Made by a program: the position numbers and the translations under genes. A stretch of DNA of 37,834 bases. Origin: Welwitschia mirabilis. Taxonomy: Eukaryota > Gnetophyta > Gnetopsida > Welwitschiales. Of this stretch, positions 10,226 through 20,436 are shown piece after piece (position 1 is the first letter of the stretch; each line of letters begins with the position of its first letter). The notes under the pieces were generated by a model. It was not told the origin of the DNA and made no database searches. It saw nothing but the letters and a program-made list of their open reading frames with translations. The stretch is from positions 189,308,333-189,346,166 of the forward strand of contig JBOZIK010000001.1 in the NCBI GenBank assembly GCA_051453625.1, given 5' to 3'.

Positions 10226-11452
10226 ATAATTATTATTTTACTATCAACATAATAGAAGAAATTTTGGTGGAATGTTCCTTAATTAAGAGGAGGGTCTTTC
10301 CTTTACCATCAACTAAATGATTTCTTAGTTGGATCCTTTGGTTAAGTTATTCTACTACTTAATCACCTAGTCACTTATTTTTATGTTAAAATTCATTTGA
10401 GTTATCATAGAAGAAAATTTACTTCTAGATCATTATAATGATAAAGATTTAATTTCAACCAATCTTAAGATATTCCCATATCTATGAGTGCTAATACCTA
10501 TGATGTTTTGCTTAACAATGATTATGTTAGATCTACAACTTATCTTCAACTATGTTATTGTTGATTTACCTTACCAATAATCACTCAATATAGAAATTTT
10601 TGGTCAATAGATGTAATAACATACTCTTCCATAATGTCCTACTGTAAGAATGCAATAATAAGTTTTCCCCAAAGGAGCCTTTGATTGTATAATATGATAG
10701 TTGTAAAAACACCACTAATGTATTAGTTGGATACAATCTATCTTTTACTTATGATTCCTTACTTTTATGTTATAAGTTGTACTTCTCCTATCATCATAGA
10801 TGGTATATTTTAATACACCTTTTACTTAATTAAAATTTAGAGCATATTAATCATTGGTAGGTGAATTGACAGGCTATTGTTTACTATTATAGCTAATGAC
10901 CACATTAAATTATAATCTTAACATTACATTCATGCTTTGGAAGATAATCATTGCATGTTATCTTGATCATTGTTCTTTTCATATGATGTTATGTGCTGCT
11001 TAGTATTGAATCATGCATTTCTAATATCACATAGTTTTATGACATATACTAATGGATCTTACTAGGTTAGCATTTTGGGACGTAGTTAGTTAATCTTCTA
11101 CATGTATTCATTTTTATTTATTTACATATACTATTTTCATAGTGGTTTTTTAATTATTAAAAAGTCATTCTTACACATACTTATTAAGTTAACTTGTATG
11201 TTTTTAACACTTCAGTCATTTACCCATGCTTGATCATCTTCTTTTTTCACTATCTATTTCACATCTATTCCACTTTTGATCTCATCCCTAGTTTACTTTG
11301 TTTTGATTTGCTTTTCTATTTTTATTTTATCCTTTTGCCTTGTGTATACTTTATTTTAAATGATCACTTGCTATTGAATCATATTTTGTGCTCCTTTAGA
11401 TGCTAGAGCATTTTGATTTTGCTTACTTTTTAATTTTCAACACATATATGAT
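10226..11452 (+). other. 3' part of Athila/Tat-like element after pol, nothing recognised
   Basis: AT-rich sequence without recognisable domains. By position it would be the env-like or 3' untranslated part of the element, continued at 19129-19421 on the other side of the nested insertion. Confidence 0.45.
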
Positions 11453-11502
11453 TGTGATACCCTCTTTCATCTTACCCTAATTAAGCACTTTTTTTTTTAA
11501 TT

Positions 11503-11512
11503 NNNNNNNNNN
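11503..11512. other. Assembly gap (10 N)
   Basis: Ten N directly after a T-rich run 50 bp inside the left LTR of the nested element. Confidence 0.95.
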
Positions 11513-12992
11513 CCTAGGATTAGATTCTACTTACTTCTTAATTAGATTTTCTATATTCTGAGAAAGAAAATTCATATTAATATCATATATTTACCTATAA
11601 TGAAATTCTAGATTATTGTGGTTTACAAACAATAGTGATGTTATAAGTTTGTATTCTTTATTTCTTCCTAGTTTTTCATGATATAAAAGATATCTTGCAA
11701 ATAGTTAAGGAGATGGAACCTTATTATCAACATACATGGATAAATTTCAAGGATAATACTTAACCAATATAATAAGAGGTTCATTCTAACTTGATATCCA
11801 GCCACCCTCCAAATGTGAGTTGGTTCTATTTCAAGTTCTAAACTATATAAACATGGCTAGGCCCAACCTTATAGGCTTTAACTTCATCTCGATATACCCC
11901 CAATACAAGTTGATAGGTAGTACATGAGATGGATGCATGCTTAGAAATAACCGCTACTTTCTTAAAACATCTTCAGATAATGCAACATAATCCGTCGACA
12001 CTAAGGGCTCAAGATATTAACTAGAGTAGGTTCATACATTTGTAGGATAGAAGAGTGGTGATCAAATCCACTTTCATAAGGGTATGATTAAAAAAATGCA
12101 ATGCAATCCACCTTGATGATGAAATTCAAGTGTGGGAATAAACATTATTAGAATTATCTTGATCGAGTCTTGTTTGATAAATACACCATACAAATACAAA
12201 ACTAATGTGGATATTTAATGAATTATTTGCCTAGTTATAATAATTCTAATCATCATTCAATTCATTTTATAGAAACAACCATAAAAAGAAAGTAAGCAAT
12301 AGGAATAAGAATGTAAAACAATATACTTAAAGAAACTAAAACATACATTGAGCTATGCCAATCCTAGAAACATTATTTCATGATCATATGAAAATCTCCA
12401 TGGATTGATGCAAAGAAATAAATAAAAGAAAGTATATCACAAGTATAATTGTTAAAATATAAGTATTTATCTAAGATTTTATATGGCTATGTTATAAGTT
12501 AATAAAAAATAAGTGATAAGCTAGAGACTACTTATGTCATTTAAACTACTAAGGGGAAAACTCTTATAAGCATGCATATTCAAAGTAAGCTAAGGAAAAA
12601 GGGTAAAAGAGGTATTTCTATAATTAAATACCACTTATAGATAATTTAACTTAAATATACTAGTAGAAACATATTTCATATACTCAATTTCCCTATAAAC
12701 GTTTGTGTAATAATTTTTCTATAATTTTAAACATTTATTATAACATTTTAGACTCTAGGAAGACATCATAGGTAAAAAATTAATAATCGTAAAAATTAAA
12801 TTATATTATTTTTTAAGAAACTAAACACATAATAGGTTCCTTAGAATCTAACTTAAACTATCTTGGAATTATAAAAGTATTATTTCTAAAATCAACATTT
12901 AAGGTTAAAAATTATCAAATTTTATAAAATTATAGCCCTATCACACTATACTAAAATGATCATAATTTTAAAATACTTTTTTCTTTAAATGG

Positions 12993-13842
12993 TTCAAGAT
13001 GTTTTGGAAAGATTATTCAATTTCCTATAATTTGGAATACCCAAGTTTATAAATATGTTGACAGATAAGTAGAAAAATATAAATTACTTGCTTATTGTTT
13101 TCTACCTTTATTTTCTGATACAGTTTAACAAATAATTTTTTTAGAAAGAATTACTCATGAGAAAAATTACTGTTTTTACATTTTTCCATTCATGACACAA
13201 TCTTAGACTTAAAAAAAAACCTCCAATAATTTATACTTGCTAATTAATAAGATGTGATGTTTTTATTCTATTCCTTTATTATAGAAATTTAATCTTCATC
13301 ATAACAAAAACATGATAGAGTTTGTACAACTACTTGAGCAATAACTCAGATCAACAAAATAATGGATATACTAATTAATTAGTTACAGAAAGATAAATCA
13401 ATTGTCAAAAGGAAAAAAAATCATTGTAGGAAAAAACAATATCAAATGAATTCAAAAACCCATTTACTATGAGCCTTAAGATTTTTCATGGAAGAGTACT
13501 AGCCTAAAGATAATTTTGAGGATCAGACTTTACCCCTAATAAAATGGTTCTAAGGCATAATAGATAAAAACAAATATAATATTCAAATAAACATAAGTAG
13601 CTAAATTTATCTTTTCTTTTTTATTTTTTCTTTTTTCTTTTTTTAAATAGTAAATCTCCTAATCACTTGGTTATAATTATCCATTAGTAATCCTTTATCA
13701 CTAAGCATAAAAGACCCCCTTATATCTCACTATAATGTATGAGCCAGTGGGAGGAAATAATATTTTATAACATAATTGCATAAAGGCATAAATAATTCTA
13801 TAATAAAATATAACATCATTTCAATAGGAAAAAAATATCATT
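12993..13842. repeat. 850-bp tandem unit, copy 1
   Basis: It starts TTCAAGATGTTTTGGAAAG and is followed immediately by a second copy with the same start at 13843, so the period is 850. Shared blocks include TTTATAAATATGTTGA, TTGCTAATTAATAAGAT, AAAATAATGGATATACTA, a pyrimidine-rich tract near 13610-13645 and CCATTAGTAATCCT. No coding sequence is seen. The unit might be the LTR or body of an unrecognised element inserted in the nested Ty3 LTR. Confidence 0.85.
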
Positions 13843-14662
13843 TTCAAGATGTTTTGAAAAGCTTATTCAATTTCCTACAACTTAGGATACTCAAGTTTAT
13901 AAATATGTTGATAGACAGGCATAGAAATCTACATTACTTGCTTATTATTTTCTACGTGTACTTTTTGACATATTTTAATAAATAATCTTTATAGAAATAA
14001 TTACTCATCAGAAAAATCATTATTTTTATATTTTCCATTCATGACATAATCCTAAACTTACAAAGAAAATTTTACTAATTTGTACTTGCTAATTAATAAG
14101 ATATGATGTTTTTACCATATGTTTCTATTCTAGAAATTTAATTTTTTCCATAACAAAAATATGATAAAGTTTATATAACTACTTAATAAATAATATAGAT
14201 CAGCAAAATAATGGATATACTAGTTAATTAATTACAGAAAGATAAATTAATTATAGAAAGTAAAAAAATCACTATAGAAAAAAATATCATATTAATTCAA
14301 AAAACCATTTACTATGAGCCTTGATGTTTTCTATAAAAGAGTATTATTTTAAAAAGAATTTTGAGGATCAGAATTTACCTCTAATAAGATGGTCTTAATG
14401 CATAATAGATAAAAATAAATATAATACTAAAATAAACATGAATATCCAAATTTCTTTTTTTCTTTTTTCTTTTTTAAATAGTAAACCCCATGGTCACTTG
14501 GCCATAATCATCCATTAGTAATCCTCCATCACCAAGCATAAGAGACCTTCTAATATCTTACTATAATGTCTTGGTGGAAGCCAATGGGATGGAATAATAT
14601 TTTATAACATAATTTCATAAAAGCCATAAATAATTCCATAATAAAATATCACATCATTCCAA
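13843..14662. repeat. 850-bp tandem unit, copy 2 (runs into gap)
   Basis: It aligns with copy 1 from TTCAAGATGTTTTGAAAAG to the end AACATCATT-like block, where a 221-N gap starts. It differs at about one base in eight by eye. Its pyrimidine tract lies near 14453-14475. Further copies may be hidden in the gap; the sequence after the gap (14884 on) does not continue the unit. Confidence 0.85.
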
Positions 14663-14883
14663 NNNNNNNNNNNNNNNNNNNNNNNNNNNNNNNNNNNNNN
14701 NNNNNNNNNNNNNNNNNNNNNNNNNNNNNNNNNNNNNNNNNNNNNNNNNNNNNNNNNNNNNNNNNNNNNNNNNNNNNNNNNNNNNNNNNNNNNNNNNNNN
14801 NNNNNNNNNNNNNNNNNNNNNNNNNNNNNNNNNNNNNNNNNNNNNNNNNNNNNNNNNNNNNNNNNNNNNNNNNNNNNNNNNNN
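14663..14883. other. Assembly gap (221 N)
   Basis: The non-round size suggests an estimated gap. It begins exactly at the end of the second 850-bp unit, consistent with failure to assemble a tandem array. Confidence 0.95.
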
Positions 14884-15765
14884 ACAAGTGAAAATAGGAT
14901 CTCTATATATAGATAAACAAAGGCACCTAGTTCAAGATCATAAGATACAAAATTTAGCATTGATAAGTGATATGAATAATAAGTGACATTGGAGTACAAA
15001 AAGATATCATATTTATGATTTATGCACCTAACTGGGGTGAGTAATCTTCTTACTTTAATTATTAATGTTTAATTACATGCATCATTTCCTTATGCTAGCT
15101 CTTTTTAATCCTGTATAGGCTCATAAATAAGTGTAATTCATCCAAGATATGAATCAAAAAAAATAAATGAACAAATCTCAAATTCAGCATGTGGCATAAT
15201 GAGATAAACTCTTTAATTCCAATAAATAAAGCAATGAGTATGCTATGAACAAAGTGTCTTTATACATTTTAAGTACATAAAAGTCATGATAAAGTAAATC
15301 TATTTATTTATCATTCTTCATTTTAGGTAAGAGTGTAAGTACTTGTTCAAATGCTCATTTATTTCAAAATACATAAAATTTATCAATTGCATAATACAAA
15401 GAAGAAAATATTTATTCATAATATAGTACATCTTTCACATTTACCATGAATATAAATGAGGGGAAAAAATGCAAAATATATTATTATGTCTTTTTGAAAT
15501 TTTCAATTATTTTATCATGTGATTTTAATTACTCACATAATGGAATTATCTAATTTTAAATGTTTGGATAGATTTTTTCATAAAAACTTTTTGACATAAT
15601 TTTTATCATTTTCATGGTAAATTATAAAGATTATAAACTAATGTTAATTTTAAAATGATATCTTATTTGATAAATAACTTAAATAAGAATAATTATTCAT
15701 TTGAGTAAAAGCTTAACACACTTATTATTCAAGTAAATAAGGTTTACAAAATAGGGGATATGATA

Positions 15766-15779
15766 TTCTCCCCCCACTT
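15766..15779 (-). other. Polypurine tract of the nested Ty3 element
   Basis: The minus strand reads AAGTGGGGGGAGAA, the usual purine run that primes plus-strand DNA synthesis, followed by the LTR start TATCATATCCCC. It sits about 100 bp downstream of the protease relic. Confidence 0.65.
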
Positions 15780-15859
15780 ACATTGATTCACTCTTGGGAA
15801 TCAAGATACATAAAAAGCTTGAGAACACCTAACTATGTATTATGAAATTAAAAAAGATT

Positions 15860-16110
15860 TAGGCATTGACTTTTTACAATTTATTACTGCTCTATTGTGC
15901 ATCAATAAATTCATACCCAAAACAACGTCATATTTTTTTAAGTCAATAACAATTGGTTGTATCTAAAAATCTTCACCACTTATGGATAAAGTACAGTTTT
16001 GTTCTACTATCTTTGCCTTTTCTATAGCTTCTACTGGACTCTTAGATTAAAACATGGATTCTTTAATAGCAACAAGAGAGAGAGAAGACTATCAATAAAG
16101 AATATTGATT
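15860..16110 (-). pseudogene. Ty3 (chromovirus-like) protease relic of the nested element
   Basis: The minus strand reads KIVEQNCTLSISGED, QPIVIDLKKYDVVLGMNLL and HNRAVINCKKSMPKSF. This is the second half of the Ty3 aspartic protease, whose family wording is LIVLDMxxYDVILGMDWL...ASIDC. The active-site block upstream (usually DSGAxHSF) is visible only as a decayed SSLSLVAI-like stretch near 16060-16090. RT, RNase H and integrase, which should follow, are absent: the polypurine tract comes about 100 bp later. The element could therefore not have moved on its own in this form. Confidence 0.7.
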
Positions 16111-16187
16111 TCTAGAACACTTTAAAGATATCACAAATATAATTGTATTCTAGGATTATTAAGGTGCTAAGATTATGATTAGTGTAA

Positions 16188-16287
16188 NNNNNNNNNNNNN
16201 NNNNNNNNNNNNNNNNNNNNNNNNNNNNNNNNNNNNNNNNNNNNNNNNNNNNNNNNNNNNNNNNNNNNNNNNNNNNNNNNNNNNNNN
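16188..16287. other. Assembly gap of exactly 100 N with duplicated flanks
   Basis: The 11 bases GATTAGTGTAA end at 16187 and start again at 16288. A default-size gap with repeated flanks suggests two contig ends that overlap. Confidence 0.9.
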
Positions 16288-16647
16288 GATTAGTGTAATC
16301 TTTATAATTATTAAAATTAACATAAATGTAATTTGGTATATATTTAGATAGTAGGAAAATTATAAGTGTAATGGAATTTATGAGTATTCAAAGATATGAT
16401 TAAATTCATGCTTATCTAAGAGTAAAAGTTATCTTGAAATCTAGTATTATCAAGGATATAATTGATTTTACTTATGGTTTAAGATTATTAGGGATACAAT
16501 CAACTCTATAGCTATTAGGAATTAATGTTGTTATGGTTACCACTAAATTTATAATTATTAAGGTGAAAGATTGTTAAAACTGTAATTGGATTTATATTCT
16601 TTTAAATTTATAAGTGCTTAACATAAGTATTATTAAGTTAACCTAGA

Positions 16648-16659
16648 GCTTTGATACCA
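16648..16659 (-). other. Primer-binding site, initiator-tRNA-Met type, of the nested element
   Basis: The minus strand reads TGGTATCAAAGC, one transition away from TGGTATCAGAGC. It lies three bases from the LTR start TGTGATACCC at 16663, which fixes the element as minus-strand. Confidence 0.8.
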
Positions 16660-17356
16660 ATTTGTGATACCCTCTTTTATCCTAACCTAGTTAAGCATTA
16701 TTTTTTTTAATATTTAAATCTTGTGAATAGGTTATATTAAATATTTTAATTCAGTAAAGGAAAAGTTATAAGAAAAGACAAATGTGAGTGCGATTATAAT
16801 GTGTTCTGGTAAGATTAACTCCTCACACTATTTAATTGTGTTGGTTAATTCTTTCAAGATTCTTGATGGTGGAAGTTTAGTATTTTGGTATGTCCATTGG
16901 CTTACTATCAAAGGAACATTGAAAGACATAAGTTTTAACCATAATAGTAATAGTTAATTCAAATTTTACACAGACATTTTAAAAGTTGAAAACATGTTCA
17001 ATACAGATCTTACAAATCGAGGAGGTAATGGATATAGAATTACTTTCAACTATCCATAAGTAAATACATTTATGTTTTTATCTAATACTAGCATTAGATT
17101 ATGTATGATGTGCTAAGATATTATACTTATTACCTCTTCTATATTATGTATATTTTTTGCCCTCTTATATATTCCTTACTTTTCTATCCTATTATTACTT
17201 ATTATATAATACACATTATTATCATGTTATATTTATTACATTACATTTAAAACATATGTATTCTAATATATAGTGCACATGTATAATAATGTATTTCACT
17301 ATACTATATTATATTGTATTATATTATATTATGTTATCTCCTATGCAAAATGTTAC

Positions 17357-17437
17357 ATATATTATATTATATTATATTATATTATATTATATTATATTAT
17401 ATTATATTATATTATATTATATTATATTATATTATAT
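17357..17437. repeat. (ATATT)n microsatellite, about 16 copies
   Basis: A nearly perfect pentanucleotide array, with a less regular run of the same type just before it (about 17300-17335). Tyr/Ile/Leu-rich open frames that cross it come from the repeat and are not genes. Confidence 0.95.
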
Positions 17438-18346
17438 TTTTGCATACTATTATATTGTATTATATTACATCATTTCATGTGTATAATATTATGTATTTAT
17501 TATAAAGAATAGACATATGTAATTATTATCTTAAAATGTATTAAAGGGTGAGAGAGATTTAAAACTCAACATTCTAATATTTGTACCTTTCGTTTAGATT
17601 ACAACTATCATGACATCCTAAATGAAAAAGGAGTAACCACTAGTTAGACTACCACAATGTTTACATATTTAAGCTTAAACATTTTTTATTTAAGGGTTAA
17701 ATGTTTGATATATTATCCAAATATATTATGTATGATTTGTTTATGAATCCATGCAATTATGTATGAATAGTATAGTATACAATGATGCAGGTTCAGCACA
17801 TTTCTTAATGATTATAATTGCTTTCAGTAGACCTTAACGATTTCTAGGTATGTATCCTTGAATATAATTTCTTACATGTTCTTACATATGAGTTAAATGT
17901 TCCAAGTAGTTAATTGTTATCTTATGTATAAAATGAAATAATAATAGTGATCATTCTCTAATGCCCATTGAAATAAGTTGGCATTCAATTAGTTATCTTA
18001 TCTTTAAATTTTTATAGTACAAAGTCTATTGAGTCTAGTGGTTTTATGAGTGGCATATGGACTATTCCTTTGGGCATTTTATATATTTTATATTTATATA
18101 TTAGTAGATTAAATATGTTATGTTATAAAAAAAAGCTATGAGGTACCTTATTGAAATGATGTATGCATGTATATGTACATGTGTGTGTTAATAATATTTC
18201 TGAATCAGTTCACTATAATGACATTGTAATATGATGTATTCCCTCTCATTGAGTCCCATCAAGATGTTATAGTGATATATGAGGGGTTTCTTATGCTTGA
18301 TGATGGAGGATTACTAATGGATATTTTAGCCAAATGACTAGAGAGT

Positions 18347-18351
<5 letters not shown>

Positions 18352-18421
<70 letters not shown>
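18352..18421. repeat. (GT)n microsatellite, at least 35 copies, running into a gap
   Basis: A perfect dinucleotide array that stops only because a 48-N gap begins at 18422. Open frames coding for Cys-Val or His-Thr repeats over it are artefacts. Confidence 0.98.
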
Positions 18422-18469
18422 NNNNNNNNNNNNNNNNNNNNNNNNNNNNNNNNNNNNNNNNNNNNNNNN
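18422..18469. other. Assembly gap (48 N) in the (GT)n array
   Basis: The true array length is unknown. Confidence 0.95.
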
Positions 18470-19128
18470 TATATCTCATTTATATTAATATACATATGTA
18501 TTGTCGTAATTTATGCATTAGAATTCCTTAATAGTATTAGATATTATAAACTCAAGAGTTCTTGACTGGCTGCGTTCTATAGTTTTACATACAACTACTA
18601 TGAATATGAACATATATGTATATGTGATATCTACTAATGATGATTTGAATAATGAGTTCTTGAATTATTCCTTACATTCTTTCATGCCCAGGGTCATCAC
18701 ATACCCCTAATACAAACCCCTTTAATCTATCTTACACTCATGCATGTTAGTAGGGATTAGAACAAGGTCCAAGATAAAAATATATGGGGTCTGAACTCCT
18801 TTGGATGAGAATTACGTAGGCATGGTTTCTTAGTTGTTGCTATAACCAATCACTTGCCTGTAACCTATACACTTCTTTTATGTGCTCCTAATCAATATTT
18901 TCTAATTAACCTTAAGATTTGTTATGGTATTAGTCAAGCGAGATATCATTACATAGTTCACTTAATGTGAATCTTATGGGTAACTGAGAGATAAGTCTCT
19001 CAGCCATAACCTAGTTATTCCATTATAATATTTAATCTTAACATGTAAATTGATGCATTATAATGTAATAAAGTTATTAAAACAAAATTAGTGTTTCTTT
19101 AGTCTAATTCAAAAACCGAGTTGTGACA

Positions 19129-19421
19129 ATAACTCTAAGGGGGAACTAATTTATATGAAACTTTCAAGAAATAATTCATTAAATCTTTTAGAAACAAGTT
19201 TTTATATAGAATTATGTTTTTCATGAACTCAAATTATATGTTCAAACTTAATGCATGTCTTTGCGATAATAACTTATTGCCTAAAAATGAAGGAGATACA
19301 CCTTATGTTTGATAATGCAATTACCTTAAAATGTTATTTTTCTTCTCCTATTCAAGTTGGCTAGCTTTTATGCTTTTCCACTTGCTTTGTTGGGAACTAA
19401 CAAATGGTTAATATGGGGCCA
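19129..19421 (+). other. Last internal part of the Athila/Tat-like element
   Basis: This is the continuation of 10226-11452 after the nested insertion. A weak purine run with ATATGGGG at about 19411-19418, just before the 3' LTR, may be the remains of its polypurine tract. No coding sequence is recognised. Confidence 0.45.
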
Positions 19422-20436
19422 TGTTATATGGCTCTAACTTGGCCATATGTAATGGTGATTTTGAGTGTAGTTACAAGTACCTTTTAATAGGATTAATAAT
19501 CCAAATTAAGCATTTTCTATGTGAAGGACTCAAGATAGAGAATTAAGCATAGTATGAATCAAAACAAATTAATTATAAAGAATTTGAGGAAATAATTACA
19601 TTTCATCTACAACTAGACTCCACTTACCACTAATTATAGGATAAAACACCTGAAGACGTAGTAATCAAATTTCACCTACAACAAGTTTTTACCTACCATT
19701 AGAGGATGCAACACTAGATGATAAAACTAGTGGCTGATAAGGAATCAAGTCTTGTTTTTAGCTAAGGTTGTAATATAACCATTCTAATTTGTCATTTAGC
19801 TAATTATTTCATCATCTAAACCTACATAAACCTCTTAGGATTCTCCCATTTCTTGATTATCTTAGTATCAAATTTTCTTATGATGGGAGCATTCTTAAAG
19901 AAATCCATTCACTTGTAAGAAGGATTATTCTTGTTGTTGTGCTATAATTTCTCTATTGAGGAGTTTTTTCTTGTAAGTGAAGCATAAAGTATATTATGTT
20001 ATTATAATAAAGTATGCTTTTTCTTTAAATTCATTCTCTGTCTATTTTCCTTATATTTTATGTTGATGTTCATTTAATACTAGTTTAAGATTAAATCTTA
20101 TTTTGACAGAGAGCATAAGGGCCAGCTTAGGTAACAACAAGATAGTAGATTTATTAATTAAATTGCATTTAGATAAGAATCTTTTCATTCCACTACTTTC
20201 ACAACTCAATTGCATACACCATCTGCATTATCTATTTTTTCTTTTCATACTTATGGAAAAAAATACCAAGACTATAATATCTCTCTCTCCTTGAATGATA
20301 AACTTTTCTAATATTTCTTTGTTTACTTTATGAGTTTATGACATTTGGTCTTATACCCTATACTAATATGCATCATTAGAGATATCATTCATAAATAATT
20401 CCAAATACATTCTGATGCACACTTGAAAGGCAATCA
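19422..20436 (+). repeat. 3' LTR of the Athila/Tat-like element
   Basis: It starts TGTTATATGGC and ends AAGGCAATCA, and it aligns with 3432-4462 throughout. Shared blocks include TTTTTAGCTAA, CCTCTTAGGATTCTCCCAT and TTATTATAATAAAGTA. Like the 5' LTR it has an internal duplication (TTTCATCTACAAC at 19601 and TTTCACCTACAAC at 19670). Confidence 0.85.

Larger units (their letters stand above)
11453..15765 (-). repeat. 3' LTR of the nested element, apparently enlarged by insertions
   Basis: The left border has the same start as the right LTR (TGTGATACCCTCTTT...). The right border is set by the polypurine tract at 15766, beyond which the minus strand begins TATCATATCCCC, a transition-decayed TGTCACA-type start. 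At 4.3 kb it is longer than its partner (2.5 kb), explained at least partly by the 850-bp tandem units at 12993-14662. By eye, homology with the right LTR is clear only over the first about 50 bp, with a short patch near 11895 against 18691, so the middle is uncertain. Confidence 0.45.
18130..18600. repeat. Inverted partial copy of the 850-bp unit
   Basis: The reverse complement matches the last part of units 12993-13842 and 13843-14662: the block CCATTAGTAATCCTCCATCA, then CAAGCATAAGA, TCACTATAA and ACATCATTTCAATA are shared in the same order. On the other side of the (GT)n array, weaker similarity continues (AATGCATAAATTA-like block near 18520). The pyrimidine tract of the plus-orientation units is replaced here by the (AC)n/(GT)n array. 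Confidence 0.7.
11453..19128 (-). mobile_element. Nested minus-strand Ty3 (chromovirus-like) element, internally deleted
   Basis: The right LTR starts at 16663 with TGTGATACCCTC and is preceded by a minus-strand tRNA-Met primer-binding site. The same first 35 bases recur at 11453 with four mismatches. The right end at 19128 reads GAGTTGTGACA, which on the minus strand is the usual TGTCACAAC start. The flanks ATGAT (11448-11452) and ATAAC (19129-19133) could both come from ATGAC by one transition each, a plausible target duplication. Between the primer-binding site (16648) and the polypurine tract (15766) there are fewer than 900 bp, holding a protease relic only, so gag is reduced and RT to integrase are gone. 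The element sits inside the Athila/Tat-like element. Confidence 0.7.
16663..19128 (-). repeat. 5' LTR of the nested Ty3 element
   Basis: The 2466-bp block runs from TGTGATACCC (next to the primer-binding site) to GAGTTGTGACA. It contains a (ATATT)n array at about 17357-17437, a (GT)n array from 18352 and, at about 18130-18600, an inverted partial copy of the 850-bp unit. Without these insertions the LTR would be considerably shorter. Confidence 0.65.
3432..20436 (+). mobile_element. Full-length Ty3/gypsy element, Athila/Tat-like, with nested insertions
   Basis: Two related blocks of about 1 kb in direct orientation (3432-4462 and 19422-20436) bracket a primer-binding site of tRNA-Asp type and a gag-protease-RT-RNase H-integrase series in plus orientation. 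That order and the primer type are typical of the Athila and Tat groups. Subtracting the nested element at 11453-19128 leaves roughly 9.3 kb, a normal size. The LTRs differ at roughly one base in eight in the stretch aligned by eye (3452-3514 against 19437-19500), so the insertion is old. A degenerate target duplication is possible: ACATG at 3429-3433 and ACGTG at 20437-20441, but using it moves the left border two bases inward. Confidence 0.85.

Noticed and set aside
11194-11406. 70-codon hydrophobic frame in the env position of the Athila/Tat-like element
   Set aside because: The hydrophobic content comes from T-rich sequence; no signal, coiled coil or env-like motif supports it.
12993-14662. 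CRISPR-like or long-repeat array
   Set aside because: Units of 850 bp, only two copies and a plant context; this is a tandem duplication.
14649-14999. Minus-strand open frames over the 221-N gap
   Set aside because: Most codons are N; no sequence supports them.
17273-17512. Three overlapping Tyr/Ile/Leu-rich open frames
   Set aside because: They are translations of the (ATATT)n array.
18259-18565. Open frames with Cys-Val or His-Thr repeats
   Set aside because: They are translations of the (GT)n array and of N.
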